Notes: generated by a model not told the origin, from the letters alone. A stretch of 64,000 nt of DNA from CAWCDJ01 sp963836015 (GCA_963836015.1 CAWIIF010000015.1:434001-498000); one strand, 5' to 3'. Counted from the first letter of the stretch, positions 17,701-25,426 are shown. Made by a program: numbers and translations.

Positions 17701-18176
17701 TCAGCGTCTGGGGCGCACCGGTATTCCCCGAAGGCCGCGGTGAGTACGTGCCGCTCAACCTCGATTCAAGCAACAACTGGGTCGCGGGCACCCCGACCCA
17801 GCTGCGCACGCCGCGCTACATGCAGACGGACCTCAGCGTCTTCCAGGACTTCCACGTCAGTAAGTCCAATGAGAGGCTGGTCGCCCGCGTGGGCGCCGAT
17901 TGCATCAACTGCTTCAACCAGCACAGCGTGACCGTCATCAACTCCAACATGATCGCGACGGGCGGAATCAACCCCTATCAGTGCGGCACGACAGGCGTCA
18001 CCTGCTCGACGGTTACGGACGAGAACGCCGGCTTCAACTACGCCTCGGTCCTGGGCGGGTACAACTACCTCGGGATGGCCAATTCCCAGAACCGCATCCT
18101 GAGCAATCTCTACGGGAAAGCACAAAACTGGCAGACCCCGCGCTACCTGCGGTTCCAGGTAAGGTTCACATTCTGA
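14736..18176 (+). CDS. Oar-like TonB-dependent receptor with carboxypeptidase-regulatory-like domain (copy 2)
   Basis: A 1146-residue paralog of the preceding gene, similar along its whole length. The start at 14736 is chosen because AGGAGG is at 14726-14731 and because MYRMFSLHSGRRLLLPLLAI begins a clean signal peptide ending in LFAQ; an ATG-less extension 43 codons upstream is rejected. Domains match copy 1: regulatory-like domain (LQGTVKDPSGAGIAKAS), plug (QVNGASNSENAYLVEGQET, YGGALGGVVNVIQKSGS), barrel, and C-terminal RFQVRFTF. It lacks part of the short insertion before QVNGAS that copy 1 has (NSTAQTSNNYANNGF). It probably arose by tandem duplication and has diverged in loops, possibly for another ligand. 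Confidence 0.9.
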   Translation: MYRMFSLHSGRRLLLPLLAIPLLILPCLFAQETTAGLQGTVKDPSGAGIAKASVEVMSPALIGIKKMDTDAVGHYRFANLPPGTYTLNVTATGFRGYKQANIVLQVGHLPTADVNMEIGAVAETVEVAAQAAAIDPTQSKVQTNISDTNLMNLPTQSLSFQSVIQFAPGARTEPLQGGYQVNGASNSENAYLVEGQETASMLDGHSQANVPMDFIQEVQVKTGGFEAEYGGALGGVVNVIQKSGSNEVHGSVFSYYRANNFDATPCISCGPSPSGNNNPTLLLDPQWARLKVGSKTLDQGYEYYYPKQDHYRVADPGFTLGGPVMKDRLWFFLSANPNFTTIQRTVAWNAPGTAVGPRIFNQNNYTYYSLARLDFLATQKIRLHGSWQYSYNRVMGSSLPQPDDIHGKYNSGATANPDNYNSGIGTVSPNVMYTLGADVTLTPTVVATTRFGYWAYNGTPETRGLPSGIRYIYRDTNYSYSTTNAPALASTAALNGQTLGAVAPGVVNSTGWSNIGANTATIYDWWRRWNFNQDLSFFKTWHGTHNFKVGYGFMHGVADELTGAYDTADVYVAYNMQYIPNSQIGIANCKSIVAQNLNLYGQAGGNADGTGCQGNWGTVNVRDLISASGKVGGWNHSFYVQDAWTVGKRLTLNVGLRMDKENLPSYNTLPGFNGISFGWGDKMAPRLGAAYDLLGNGKVKIYGSFGYFFDIMKYNLPQGSFGGAWWHDCVYALDSPSYTGIVPQRDSQGHYCPSGGGGTAAVGSYPNMRFIENYDYREPANDPNQIGSLGKTGLIDPNLKPMKQHVITFGAAWELSHNLVFEPVYTRTRLDRTIEDSGVITPDGEIYYIVNPGFGVNSAVPGCTACAANPKAYRNYDGIEFRLTKRFTNNWFGSFSYTYSRLYGNYSGLTATDLSDGGAARNGANTDRAFDEPFMQFDAHGKAIDGPLPTDRPNTFKINAFYTPKWKALQPTIGLYEQIYSGTPVTSYISVWGAPVFPEGRGEYVPLNLDSSNNWVAGTPTQLRTPRYMQTDLSVFQDFHVSKSNERLVARVGADCINCFNQHSVTVINSNMIATGGINPYQCGTTGVTCSTVTDENAGFNYASVLGGYNYLGMANSQNRILSNLYGKAQNWQTPRYLRFQVRFTF

Positions 18177-18240
18177 TCACGCCTCCTCGACGGACGTAGA
18201 AGCGATCCGTCCGGGAGCGGGCACCAACTTAACCCTCAGA

Positions 18241-18268
18241 GGGCGCCCTTCGGGGCGCCCTCTTTTTT
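18241..18268 (+). terminator. Rho-independent terminator after TonB receptor copy 2
   Basis: GGGCGCCC-TTCG-GGGCGCCC then TCTTTTTT, preceded by AACCCTCAGA and followed by GCGTCCC. This is nearly identical to the block at 14486-14530, so the duplicated unit included the terminator. Confidence 0.92.
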
Positions 18269-18302
18269 GCGTCCCCTCCCTTCGAGTCGGGCCAAACAGC
18301 AA

Positions 18303-18331
18303 AAGGGGCGCCCCTTCCGAGGCGCCCCTTT
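18303..18331. terminator. Bidirectional terminator between receptor 2 and the TPR gene
   Basis: AAGGGGCGCC-8 nt-GGCGCCCCTT flanked by A- and T-runs. It lies 27 bases beyond the stop of the minus-strand TPR gene and serves as its terminator, with a second chance to stop plus-strand transcription. Confidence 0.8.
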
Positions 18332-18358
18332 TTGCTTCCTGCGTCTTACTGTTCCGTC

Positions 18359-19285
18359 CTACCTCATCTTCCCTGCTTCCGTCTTCATGATCTGTGCGTT
18401 CTTCCATGCTTGCTGCGACAAAGCCCCCGGAATCGCCGCCGCCTGCTCGCTGAACTTCTCGCCTTCGAGCACACGCGCTTTGTCCAACGTCATCTTCCCC
18501 AGTTCGAAGTTCGCCACGCCCAGGTAGAACAGCGCCGCCCCGTTCATCGCGGGGTTGTCCTTAATCATCGGGAGCGCCGCCCGCAGGTGCTTGTCGGCAT
18601 CCACGTATTTTCCCTTGTCTCCCGAGATCACGCCGGCGATCCAATGGCCGTGCGCCAGGGATTCGGCGCATTTCTGATTCCAGGCGGCTGCCGGCATGCC
18701 TTCCGGCCGTGGATGATGGCTCAGCACGTTGACCAGCCGGTTCGCGTAGGCCAGCGCCCGGTCCATCTGCTTGGCGCCGAGCGAGTGGTCCGCCATCACC
18801 AGCAGCAGATCCTCGTTGTCGGGAAAGTTCACCAGCGCCTTGGCCGCCACTTCGGGTACCTTGGCGGTCTCCCCCGTCTTGGTCAACGCCACCATGTAGG
18901 GGCCGTATGCCTCGTCCAGGTAGCGGCTCTTCGGATTCAACCCCTCGAGCGTCGTCACCAGGTCGATCGTCACGTCCGGAGGCGACTGGAGCGCGCTCGC
19001 AACCAGCGCGTATTCGCAATGCAGCTCGATGCTGCGCAGGTATTCCACCTGCTGTTTTTTGGCGGCCGCTTCATCCCCTTCGGTCGCCACAGGCTCCTTC
19101 TCCGCCTGCTTCGCCAATGCTATCGTTTCCACCGCCAGTTTCTTTACCTGCGCGGCATCCTTGCTCGATTCAGCCTGTTTCAGGCTTGCGTAGCTCTTCT
19201 CCAGGTCCCCGGCCGTCTGTCCCCCGGTCGCAGGGCCTGCCAGCACGGCCAGCGCCAAGACCGGCAGCCAGAATAATCGCTTCAT
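18359..19285 (-). CDS. Secreted TPR-like protein
   Basis: A 308-residue helical protein. The ATG at 19285 is chosen because GAAGGAGG lies nine bases upstream and MKRLFWLPVLALAVLAGPAT is a signal peptide; a TTG three codons earlier is the alternative. Tetratricopeptide-like helices fill the rest: YASLKQAESSKDAAQVKKLA, ALVNFPDNEDLLLVMAD, ADKHLRAALPMI, ALFYLGVANFELGK. It is probably periplasmic and acts as a protein-binding scaffold. It is a single gene ending at a strong bidirectional terminator. No enzymatic domain is seen. Similar exported TPR proteins of about 300 residues are common in Acidobacteria. Confidence 0.75.
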   Translation of the reverse strand: MKRLFWLPVLALAVLAGPATGGQTAGDLEKSYASLKQAESSKDAAQVKKLAVETIALAKQAEKEPVATEGDEAAAKKQQVEYLRSIELHCEYALVASALQSPPDVTIDLVTTLEGLNPKSRYLDEAYGPYMVALTKTGETAKVPEVAAKALVNFPDNEDLLLVMADHSLGAKQMDRALAYANRLVNVLSHHPRPEGMPAAAWNQKCAESLAHGHWIAGVISGDKGKYVDADKHLRAALPMIKDNPAMNGAALFYLGVANFELGKMTLDKARVLEGEKFSEQAAAIPGALSQQAWKNAQIMKTEAGKMR

Positions 19286-19342
19286 ACCGACCAACCTCCT
19301 TCAACTGCAGTCGGTTCGATACTACTACGAATTCCAGTAGTT

Positions 19343-19975
19343 GTGAATCTGTATATCCTGTTTAGATCCAGGGCTATACTGTGGGTAGCCGTGCGCATCT
19401 TCTGGGTCTATGGGCCATTGCTGGCTGCCGCGCTGATCTGGAACGTGCGGGAAGGCACGGCCGGCGCGTTGTGGCTGGCCGCTCCGCTGGCCGGACTTGC
19501 GGCCTGGACACTCATCGAGTACCTCATCCACCGCTTCGTCTTCCACCGCCTGGCGCCCCACTGGCAGCACCACCAGCATCCGGCCGACCCCCAGTATCTC
19601 TTTGCGCCCCTTTGGCTTTCGCTCACTTTCGCCGCCGTGGTCTGGGTCCTGTTCTCCCTGGCGGCCGGATCCTGGCGAGTGGGAGCCCTGGTCGAGACCG
19701 GCACGATCGCAGGCTACCTGGCGTACGAGCTGGTGCACCTCGTCATCCATAGCCCCCGGAAAGGCAGCGCCCTGCTGGTGGCCCTGCGGAAGCACCACTT
19801 CTACCACCACTTCGCCGACGATACCAGGTGCTACGGCGTGGTCACGCCCTTCTGGGACCGCGTTTTTCGCTCCCTTCCGAAGCCCGATTTCCCTTATCAT
19901 GAGGCTGACACGGGTTCCCATGGAGCCGCCCACTTCGACCTTCGGCCTGCTGGAACGCGCCCGGAACGGCGATGA
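19343..19975 (+). CDS. Fatty acid hydroxylase-superfamily membrane protein
   Basis: A 210-residue membrane protein with four to five hydrophobic helices and the histidine clusters of the di-iron fatty acid hydroxylase/sterol desaturase superfamily: HRFVFHRL (about residue 64), HWQHHQHP, ELVHLVIHS and KHHFYHH. These ligate two irons and support O2-dependent hydroxylation or desaturation of lipid acyl chains at the membrane face. Its 3' end overlaps the ECF sigma factor gene by 56 bases in another frame, so the two are probably co-transcribed. The C-terminal tail after about residue 185 is low in family similarity. The lipid substrate is unknown. Confidence 0.8.
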   Translation: MNLYILFRSRAILWVAVRIFWVYGPLLAAALIWNVREGTAGALWLAAPLAGLAAWTLIEYLIHRFVFHRLAPHWQHHQHPADPQYLFAPLWLSLTFAAVVWVLFSLAAGSWRVGALVETGTIAGYLAYELVHLVIHSPRKGSALLVALRKHHFYHHFADDTRCYGVVTPFWDRVFRSLPKPDFPYHEADTGSHGAAHFDLRPAGTRPERR

Positions 19976-20510
19976 AGAGGCGCTCTCCCTCGCGTTTGAA
20001 AAGTACCAGCGGCGCCTGGCGGTCCTGATCCATTTCAAGCTCGGGCCGCGCGCGCGGAGCTTCGCCGAGGTGGAAGACACCGTCCAGGAAACCTGCCTGC
20101 GCGCCTTCCACGATATCGACCGCTTCCGCTACCAGTCGCCCGGCAGCTTTCTGCGCTGGCTCTCCGCGATTGCCGACCATGTCATCGTCGATCGCATCCG
20201 CTACCGGGGCAGGGAACGGCGCGCCGGCGAAGAGATCCCCTTCCGTTCGCCGAGCAATCCCGCCGGTCCGGAGCCCGCCGATAGCCGCACTCCCAGCCGC
20301 CTGTTCGCCCAGCAGGAGGCCCTCGAACGCCTGTTCGCCCGCCTGGAGGAACTGCCCGAAGCCTATCGTGACGCCATTCTCCTGGCGAAAGTGGAGGGCC
20401 TCTCCACCGCCGAGATGGCCGAACGCCTGGGCAAATCGCGCGAAGCCGTGGCGCTCCTGGTCTACCGAGCGGTGAAGCGCTTCCGCGAGCTTTCGGAGGC
20501 CGCCCGGTGA
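19920..20510 (+). CDS. ECF-type RNA polymerase sigma factor
   Basis: A 196-residue sigma-70 family protein; ATGs at 19899 and 19920 are both possible and neither has a strong Shine-Dalgarno site. Region 2 is EVEDTVQETCLRAFHDIDRF with LRWLSAIADHVIVDRIR as 2.3-2.4. Region 4 (LPEAYRDAILLAKVEGLSTA, EMAERLGKSREAV) gives a helix-turn-helix for -35 recognition. No anti-sigma gene is adjacent. Instead the GTG of a membrane Ser/Thr kinase overlaps its stop by four bases, a pairing in which kinase phosphorylation may control the sigma factor. The position usually Leu/Val in the DxVQE motif is Thr here. Confidence 0.87.
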   Translation: MEPPTSTFGLLERARNGDEEALSLAFEKYQRRLAVLIHFKLGPRARSFAEVEDTVQETCLRAFHDIDRFRYQSPGSFLRWLSAIADHVIVDRIRYRGRERRAGEEIPFRSPSNPAGPEPADSRTPSRLFAQQEALERLFARLEELPEAYRDAILLAKVEGLSTAEMAERLGKSREAVALLVYRAVKRFRELSEAAR

Positions 20511-22777
20511 GCCAGGATTCCGAGCAGCGGCTGGCCGACGCGCTCGCCGATCACCTCGACCGCCGCGGACCCACCCTGCCGGAGCTTGCCCCCGAACTGG
20601 GCGCGCTCGCGGAGATCGACCGCCTGCTCGACCCGGCCTCGGCCCTTCCGGAAAGCCTCTCGGGCCACCGCATTCTCGCGGAGATCGGAACCGGCGGGAT
20701 GGGCCGCGTCCTGCTCGCCATGGACGACGCCCTGGGCCGCAAGGTGGCCATCAAGACCCTGGCCCCGCGCTACGCCGACGACCCGGGGCTGCGCTCGCGG
20801 TTCATGGCCGAGGCCCGCGCCATGGCCCGCCTCAGCCATCCCAACGTGGTCCGCATCTATCGCCTTGGGTCCGCGGAGGAGCCGGCCCACTTCGTCATGG
20901 AATACCTGGACGGCGCGCCGCTCACCCGCGCCGCCGCCCGTCTCACCTTCGACCAGAAATCGGAGTTGATGCTCAAAGTGGCGCTGGCCGCCCAGTTTCT
21001 GCACGACCAGGGGATCGTCCATCGCGACCTGAAGCCGGCCAACATCCTGGTGGACCACGATCTCGAGCCGAAGGTCCTCGATTTCGGGCTGGCGCTCGAC
21101 CTGGGAGCGCGCGAGCGCCTCTCCAAACTCGGCGAGATCGCCGGCACGCCCGAATATCTCTCGCCGGAACAGGCCTCCGGCGCGGAGAAGCTGGATGCGC
21201 GCAGCGATGTCTTCTCCATGGGCGCGATTCTCTACGAGCTGCTCACCGGCTCCCCGCCGTTTTGCGGCGAGACCGTCGCCGGCCTGCTCGAGCGCATCCG
21301 CCACGACGACCCGGAGCTGCCGCGCCGCCGCAACCCGCTGGTCCCCCGCGACCTCCAGAATATCTGCTTGAAAGCCCTCGAAAAGGCTCCGGCCGACCGC
21401 TATGCCTCGGCGCGCGAAATGGCCGACGATCTACGACGCTACCTCGCCCGCGAACCGGTGGTGGCCTCGCCTGCCGCCTACGCGCGCCTGATCACCGGCC
21501 GCGTCGCCGGCCACCTGCAGGACCTCGAGGAATGGCGCCGAGACCAGATCGTCTCGGACGCCGAATACGACGGCATCCGCACTCGCTACGAACGGCTGCT
21601 CGAGCGCGAAGACTCCTGGATTCTCGAAGCCCGCCGCCTCACCCTGCCGCAGGTCAGCCTGTATCTGGGGGCCTGGGTGCTCGCGGTGGGGGCGGCGCTG
21701 CTGACCTTCTTCCCGTATCCGGCGCTCACCGGCGCCCCCGCCGTGATCCTCGCCTGGGCCGCCGCCGCGCCTGCGGCCTGGATCGGCGTGCGCGACTGGC
21801 GTCGCGGCTATTACCGTGTGGCCATCGCGTTCATGCTGGCGCTGTGCCTGGTGGTCCCCGTGGCGGCCCTGGTCACGTTCGAAGAGGCGCGCCTCTTCAC
21901 CGCCCTCACCCAGGGCAACCTCAAGCTGGAGCTGTTCCACCGCCTGGAGTTCGCCAAACCGGCCACCAACGCGCAGATCTGGTGGGCCCTCCTGGCGGGC
22001 CTGCCGGTGTGCTGGTGGCTGCGCCGCTTTACGCGCGCCCCGGTCTTCTCCCTGATGTTCGCGGCCCTGTCCGCCCTGCTGTGTCTGGCGACCCTGCTCC
22101 GCCTGGGGATGCTCGACTGCCTGGATCGCGACCCCGGCCGGTTTTATTTCCGCCTCATCCCCTGCGCCGTGCTCTTCATGGCTGCCGGATTCGGATTCGA
22201 GCGCCGCCGCCTTTCCGACGATTCGCGCTACTTCTACCCCTTTGCCGTCGCCTTCACCTGGGCGGCCCTTTCCGGCGTGGCAACGTTTCACGAGCCCTGG
22301 GCCGCGTGGCTGAAATCCGCCGCGCCCTGGACCCGCGGCCAGATCGAGTACCTGTTCCTCATCAACGCCGCCATCTACTTCCTGCTGGACCGCTTGTGCG
22401 ACGGCTTCTCCTCGCCCCAGGTGCGGACCGTCGGCAAATCCTTCCGCTTCGTCATCCCGGGCCACGTGATGACGTCGCTGCTTCTCCTGGGGATCAATGC
22501 GGAGGGGCGCTTCGAAGCGCGGCTCTTCGAGTGGCTCCTGCCCTCCGTCGCGTGTGTCTTCGTATTCGCCAGCATTCCCCGCCAGATGAAGAACTTCTTT
22601 ATTTCCGGCCTGGCGTTCTTCGCCATCGGGGTCTTCCGCCTGCAGCAGGATGTCTTCCGCGAGCACGCCGCCTGGCCCGTCTTCCTGCTGGCCTCGGGAC
22701 TCGCGATCATGCTGGCCGCCGCCCACTACGCCCCTTTGAAGGTAGCGCTGAGACGCTGGCTGGGTCGACTGCAATAA
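20507..22777 (+). CDS. Membrane Ser/Thr protein kinase (PknB-like) with polytopic C-terminal domain
   Basis: A 756-residue protein starting at a GTG inside the sigma factor stop. The kinase domain covers about residues 54-310: glycine loop LAEIGTGGMGRVLLA, VAIK lysine, catalytic loop IVHRDLKPANILVD, DFG as VLDFGLALD, then GTPEYLSPEQASG. Residues about 340-385 form a short SHOCT-like helical linker (SDAEYDGIRTRYERLLERED). The last about 370 residues hold roughly ten hydrophobic helices with no family I recognise. The kinase should be cytoplasmic with a membrane sensor-like C-terminus. Translational coupling with the ECF gene suggests it regulates that sigma factor. Confidence 0.87.
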   Translation: MSQDSEQRLADALADHLDRRGPTLPELAPELGALAEIDRLLDPASALPESLSGHRILAEIGTGGMGRVLLAMDDALGRKVAIKTLAPRYADDPGLRSRFMAEARAMARLSHPNVVRIYRLGSAEEPAHFVMEYLDGAPLTRAAARLTFDQKSELMLKVALAAQFLHDQGIVHRDLKPANILVDHDLEPKVLDFGLALDLGARERLSKLGEIAGTPEYLSPEQASGAEKLDARSDVFSMGAILYELLTGSPPFCGETVAGLLERIRHDDPELPRRRNPLVPRDLQNICLKALEKAPADRYASAREMADDLRRYLAREPVVASPAAYARLITGRVAGHLQDLEEWRRDQIVSDAEYDGIRTRYERLLEREDSWILEARRLTLPQVSLYLGAWVLAVGAALLTFFPYPALTGAPAVILAWAAAAPAAWIGVRDWRRGYYRVAIAFMLALCLVVPVAALVTFEEARLFTALTQGNLKLELFHRLEFAKPATNAQIWWALLAGLPVCWWLRRFTRAPVFSLMFAALSALLCLATLLRLGMLDCLDRDPGRFYFRLIPCAVLFMAAGFGFERRRLSDDSRYFYPFAVAFTWAALSGVATFHEPWAAWLKSAAPWTRGQIEYLFLINAAIYFLLDRLCDGFSSPQVRTVGKSFRFVIPGHVMTSLLLLGINAEGRFEARLFEWLLPSVACVFVFASIPRQMKNFFISGLAFFAIGVFRLQQDVFREHAAWPVFLLASGLAIMLAAAHYAPLKVALRRWLGRLQ

Positions 22778-22778
22778 T

Positions 22779-22810
22779 CCTCCGCGCATATCGCTGTTCT
22801 ATAGCGGAGG
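22779..22810 (+). promoter_or_regulatory. Hairpin that can mask the lipoprotein ribosome binding site
   Basis: CCTCCGC (22779-22785) is exactly complementary to GCGGAGG (22804-22810), which contains the Shine-Dalgarno site of the following lipoprotein gene. The hairpin starts two bases after the kinase stop codon, so ribosomes finishing the kinase could open it and couple translation. Confidence 0.5.
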
Positions 22811-22818
22811 TAATCAGA

Positions 22819-23346
22819 ATGCGATCTTCCATCGCCGCTCTCGCCCTCGCCGGCCTTCTCGGAATGACCGGCTGTTCGTCCCTGGTTTCGATTGCTCCCG
22901 CGGTCGGAGAGAACGAAGCCGTCATCGACCCCGCGCTGTTGGGCATCTGGACCAGTGACGACGGCAAAGAGACCTACGTGATCCGGCGGGAAAATAACGA
23001 GTACGCCATCGCGTACCTCGAAAAATCCACGGCCAACCGGTTCCGCGGCCGCCTGTTCCGCGCGGGGAATGCCGAGCTGCTCGACCTCGTCTCGGACACG
23101 GACGATCCTTTCCAACTGCAGGTCCACATGATCCTGCGGGTATGGCCGGAGTCGTCCACCATGCGGATCGCTTTCCTCGATTCGGAGTGGCTGAGGAAGC
23201 AGGCCGCCGCATCCGTGGCCTCCCAGGTCCAGGAAAGCCGCACGATCATCACCGCGCCCGCCGATGCGGTCAAGAGCTTTTACCTGGCCTACGGCGCGGA
23301 TGACCGGGCCTGTGGCGACATCGGAACCCTGAGCCGCGAAAAGTGA
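22819..23346 (+). CDS. Small lipoprotein of unknown function
   Basis: A 175-residue protein. ATG at 22819 follows GGAGG (22806-22810). MRSSIAALALAGLLGMTGCS is a lipoprotein signal with a lipobox (GMTG-C, Cys19). The mature part is a predicted beta-rich domain (DPALLGIWTSDDGKETYVIR, RGRLFRAGNAELLDLVSD) that resembles the general layout of small lipocalin-like domains, though I cannot assign a family. It is the last gene of the hydroxylase-sigma-kinase unit, 41 bases after the kinase, and might be a sensor partner or target; this is positional inference. A longer upstream frame through the kinase gene is a shadow. Confidence 0.72.
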   Translation: MRSSIAALALAGLLGMTGCSSLVSIAPAVGENEAVIDPALLGIWTSDDGKETYVIRRENNEYAIAYLEKSTANRFRGRLFRAGNAELLDLVSDTDDPFQLQVHMILRVWPESSTMRIAFLDSEWLRKQAAASVASQVQESRTIITAPADAVKSFYLAYGADDRACGDIGTLSREK

Positions 23347-23352
23347 TCCGGC

Positions 23353-24219
23353 CTACTTGACCGCGTTCGAAGCGTGGTAGGAGCTGCGCACCAGCGGTCC
23401 CGATTCGACGTGCGAAAACCCCATCTCGTAGCCGGCCCGGCGGAACTCGTCGAACTCCTCCGGCGGCACGTAGCGCACGATCGGCAGGTGCTTGGGGGAC
23501 GGCCGCAGATACTGCCCCAGCGTCAGGATCTCCACGTGGTGCGCGCGCAGTCCGCGCATCACCTCGAGCACTTCGTCCGGCCGCTCTCCCAACCCCAGCA
23601 TCAGGCCGCTCTTGGTGGGGGTGGCCGGCGCGATCTCCTTGGCCCACGCCAACACGTCGAGCGAGCGCTCGTAGCGCGCGCCCAGGCGCACCTGGCGGTA
23701 CAGCCGCGGCACCGTCTCGGTGTTGTGGTTGAGGACGTCCGGCCGGGCGTCCATGACGATTTCGACGGCCTCGCGGCTCCCCTGGAAATCGGGGATCAGC
23801 ACTTCCACTCCGCACCCCGGCACGCGCTCGCGGATGGCCCGGATGGTGAGCGCGAACAGCTCGGCGCCGCCATCCTCGCGGTCGTCGCGGTTCACGCTGG
23901 TGATGACCGCGAATTTCAGCCCCATGGCCGCCACCGCCTCGGCCACGCGCTGCGGCTCGTCGTAATCCACCGGCAGGGGGGCGCCCTTCTGCACCGCGCA
24001 GAATCCGCAGCGGCGGGTGCAGACGTTCCCCAGGATCATGAAGGTGGCGGTGCGCTGGTTCCAGCACTCGCCCACGTTGGGGCAGGCGGCGCTTTCGCAA
24101 ACCGTGTGCAGGCGAAGGCGCTCGATGAGTCCTTTGAGGTCGTGGTAGTTCTCGCCGGCCGGCGCGGGGGCGCGCAGCCAGTCGGGCCGTTTGAGTGGGG
24201 ACGCGATGGAAACCAGCAC
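23353..24219 (-). CDS. lipA: Lipoyl synthase
   Basis: A 288-residue radical SAM enzyme that inserts two sulfurs into protein-bound octanoyl groups to make lipoyl cofactors. The auxiliary cluster motif is CESAACPNVGEC, the radical SAM motif is CTRRCGFC, and the C-terminal RSSYHAS carries the conserved serine ligand. The start is taken as the GTG at 24219, so that the protein begins VLVSIASPLKRPDWLR, matching LipA N-termini; the longer frame upstream runs into the palindromic repeat and the previous gene. lipB is not in the window. A 15-base palindrome lies 17 bases before the start. Confidence 0.93.
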   Translation of the reverse strand: MLVSIASPLKRPDWLRAPAPAGENYHDLKGLIERLRLHTVCESAACPNVGECWNQRTATFMILGNVCTRRCGFCAVQKGAPLPVDYDEPQRVAEAVAAMGLKFAVITSVNRDDREDGGAELFALTIRAIRERVPGCGVEVLIPDFQGSREAVEIVMDARPDVLNHNTETVPRLYRQVRLGARYERSLDVLAWAKEIAPATPTKSGLMLGLGERPDEVLEVMRGLRAHHVEILTLGQYLRPSPKHLPIVRYVPPEEFDEFRRAGYEMGFSHVESGPLVRSSYHASNAVK

Positions 24220-24235
24220 TATCTTAATTCTAGCC

Positions 24236-24254
24236 CGCCAATGATTGGCGAAGC
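24236..24254. repeat. Short palindromic repeat, copy 1 (lipA leader)
   Basis: CGCCAAT-G-ATTGGCG plus AAGC, a perfect 7-bp dyad around one base. It recurs 53 bases away with the centre base changed. It lies just upstream of lipA on its strand and has no T-run, so it is not an intrinsic terminator. Confidence 0.6.
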
Positions 24255-24274
24255 CTCTATTGATTCCAAATAAC

Positions 24275-25324
24275 TTACGCGCTCGCGCCGCCAATCATTG
24301 GCGAAGCTACGCCAACCCGCGCCGCGGCCTTGCACAGGCTGTCCCAGTTCCCCTCGGCGATCGGGATGCCGTTTTTCAACCGTTCGGCTTCGATCCGCCA
24401 CTCCGGGTCGCCGGCCACCAGCACCTCGTCGTAGCCCGGCGCCGCAGGGGTGGTCTTCATCATGCCGACCAGTTTTTCGACCCGCTCCGTAAACTCGTCC
24501 ACCGGCATGAAACGCTCGATGTCGATCGCCAGGAACGTCTGGCTCACCCGTACCGTCTTGCCGCGGAAGCGGATGCCGCCCACCTCGGTGGACATGGCGC
24601 CGCCGCCCAGCACGGCGCACAGGATCTCCACCATCATGGCCAGCCCGCTCCCTTTGTAGCCGCCCAGCGGCATCAGCATGCCTTTGTAAGCGTCCTGGGT
24701 GTTGGTGGTCGGGACGCCTTCGGAATTGAAGGCCCACCCTGCCGGGATCTCCGGCTGCCCGTTCAGGAAAGCCTTGAAGACCTTCCCGGCCGCCACCGTA
24801 GTGGTCGCCATATCCAGCAGCCACGGCCCCGGCAGCGCCACGCAGATTGGGTTCGTTCCGACGCGCCCTTCCTTACCCTGCCACGGCGGGACGATCGGCG
24901 AAGCGTTGCACAGCACGATCCCGATCTGGTTGGCGGCCCGCATCTTCTGCGCCCACCAGGCAGCCGCGCCGAAGTGGTTCGATTCGCGCGCCACCACCAT
25001 CGCCATCCCCTGCTCCCGGGCGATCCGCACCGCGTGCTGGCAGCAGATGTCGGCGATCCACTGGCCGATGCCGTTCTGGCCGTCGAAAAGCAGGCAGGAG
25101 CCGGACTCCGAAATCACGCGCCCGTCGGTCCGCGGATCCATTTCGCCGGCCAGCAACTGGTCTACATAGAACGGGAGCAGCTGCATGCCGTGGGAGTCCA
25201 CGCCGCGCAGGTTGGAGGCGATCAGGCAGGCGGCCGTGACCTCGGCTTTGTCGGCCGGAACGCCGGCGCCTATCAGGACATCTTCGGCAAAGCGGGTCAG
25301 CTCAGGGACGGAAATCAGGGGCAT
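24275..25324 (-). CDS. Ldh/malate dehydrogenase family NAD(P)-dependent oxidoreductase
   Basis: A 349-residue member of the Ldh_2 (type 2 malate/L-lactate/ureidoglycolate dehydrogenase) family. Recognisable segments are LIASNLRGVDSHGMQLLP (catalytic His region), SNHFGAAAWWA, GTNPICVALPGPWLLDMATT and GGYKGSGLAMMVEILC. It reduces or oxidises a 2-hydroxy/2-oxo acid with NAD(P)H; the exact substrate is not predictable. The start at 25324 (MPLISVPELTRFAEDVL) is preferred to an ATG 31 codons upstream whose extension does not fit the family. The extreme 3' end contains copy 2 of the palindromic repeat, encoding VASPMIGGASA. Confidence 0.85.
   Translation of the reverse strand: MPLISVPELTRFAEDVLIGAGVPADKAEVTAACLIASNLRGVDSHGMQLLPFYVDQLLAGEMDPRTDGRVISESGSCLLFDGQNGIGQWIADICCQHAVRIAREQGMAMVVARESNHFGAAAWWAQKMRAANQIGIVLCNASPIVPPWQGKEGRVGTNPICVALPGPWLLDMATTTVAAGKVFKAFLNGQPEIPAGWAFNSEGVPTTNTQDAYKGMLMPLGGYKGSGLAMMVEILCAVLGGGAMSTEVGGIRFRGKTVRVSQTFLAIDIERFMPVDEFTERVEKLVGMMKTTPAAPGYDEVLVAGDPEWRIEAERLKNGIPIAEGNWDSLCKAAARVGVASPMIGGASA
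24289..24307. repeat. Short palindromic repeat, copy 2 (3' end of dehydrogenase gene)
   Basis: CGCCAAT-C-ATTGGCG plus AAGC; 18 of 19 bases match copy 1 in the same orientation. It overlaps the last codons of the dehydrogenase gene. Confidence 0.6.
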
Positions 25325-25426
25325 GAACTTCCAGCTTATCAGTGCCCGTGCAAAGCGGGGACTGGCTCGAATTTCGCTGCAGTTGCGAAATTCGGGGCCT
25401 GTACCTGGTTTGCCCATTTGCGAGAT

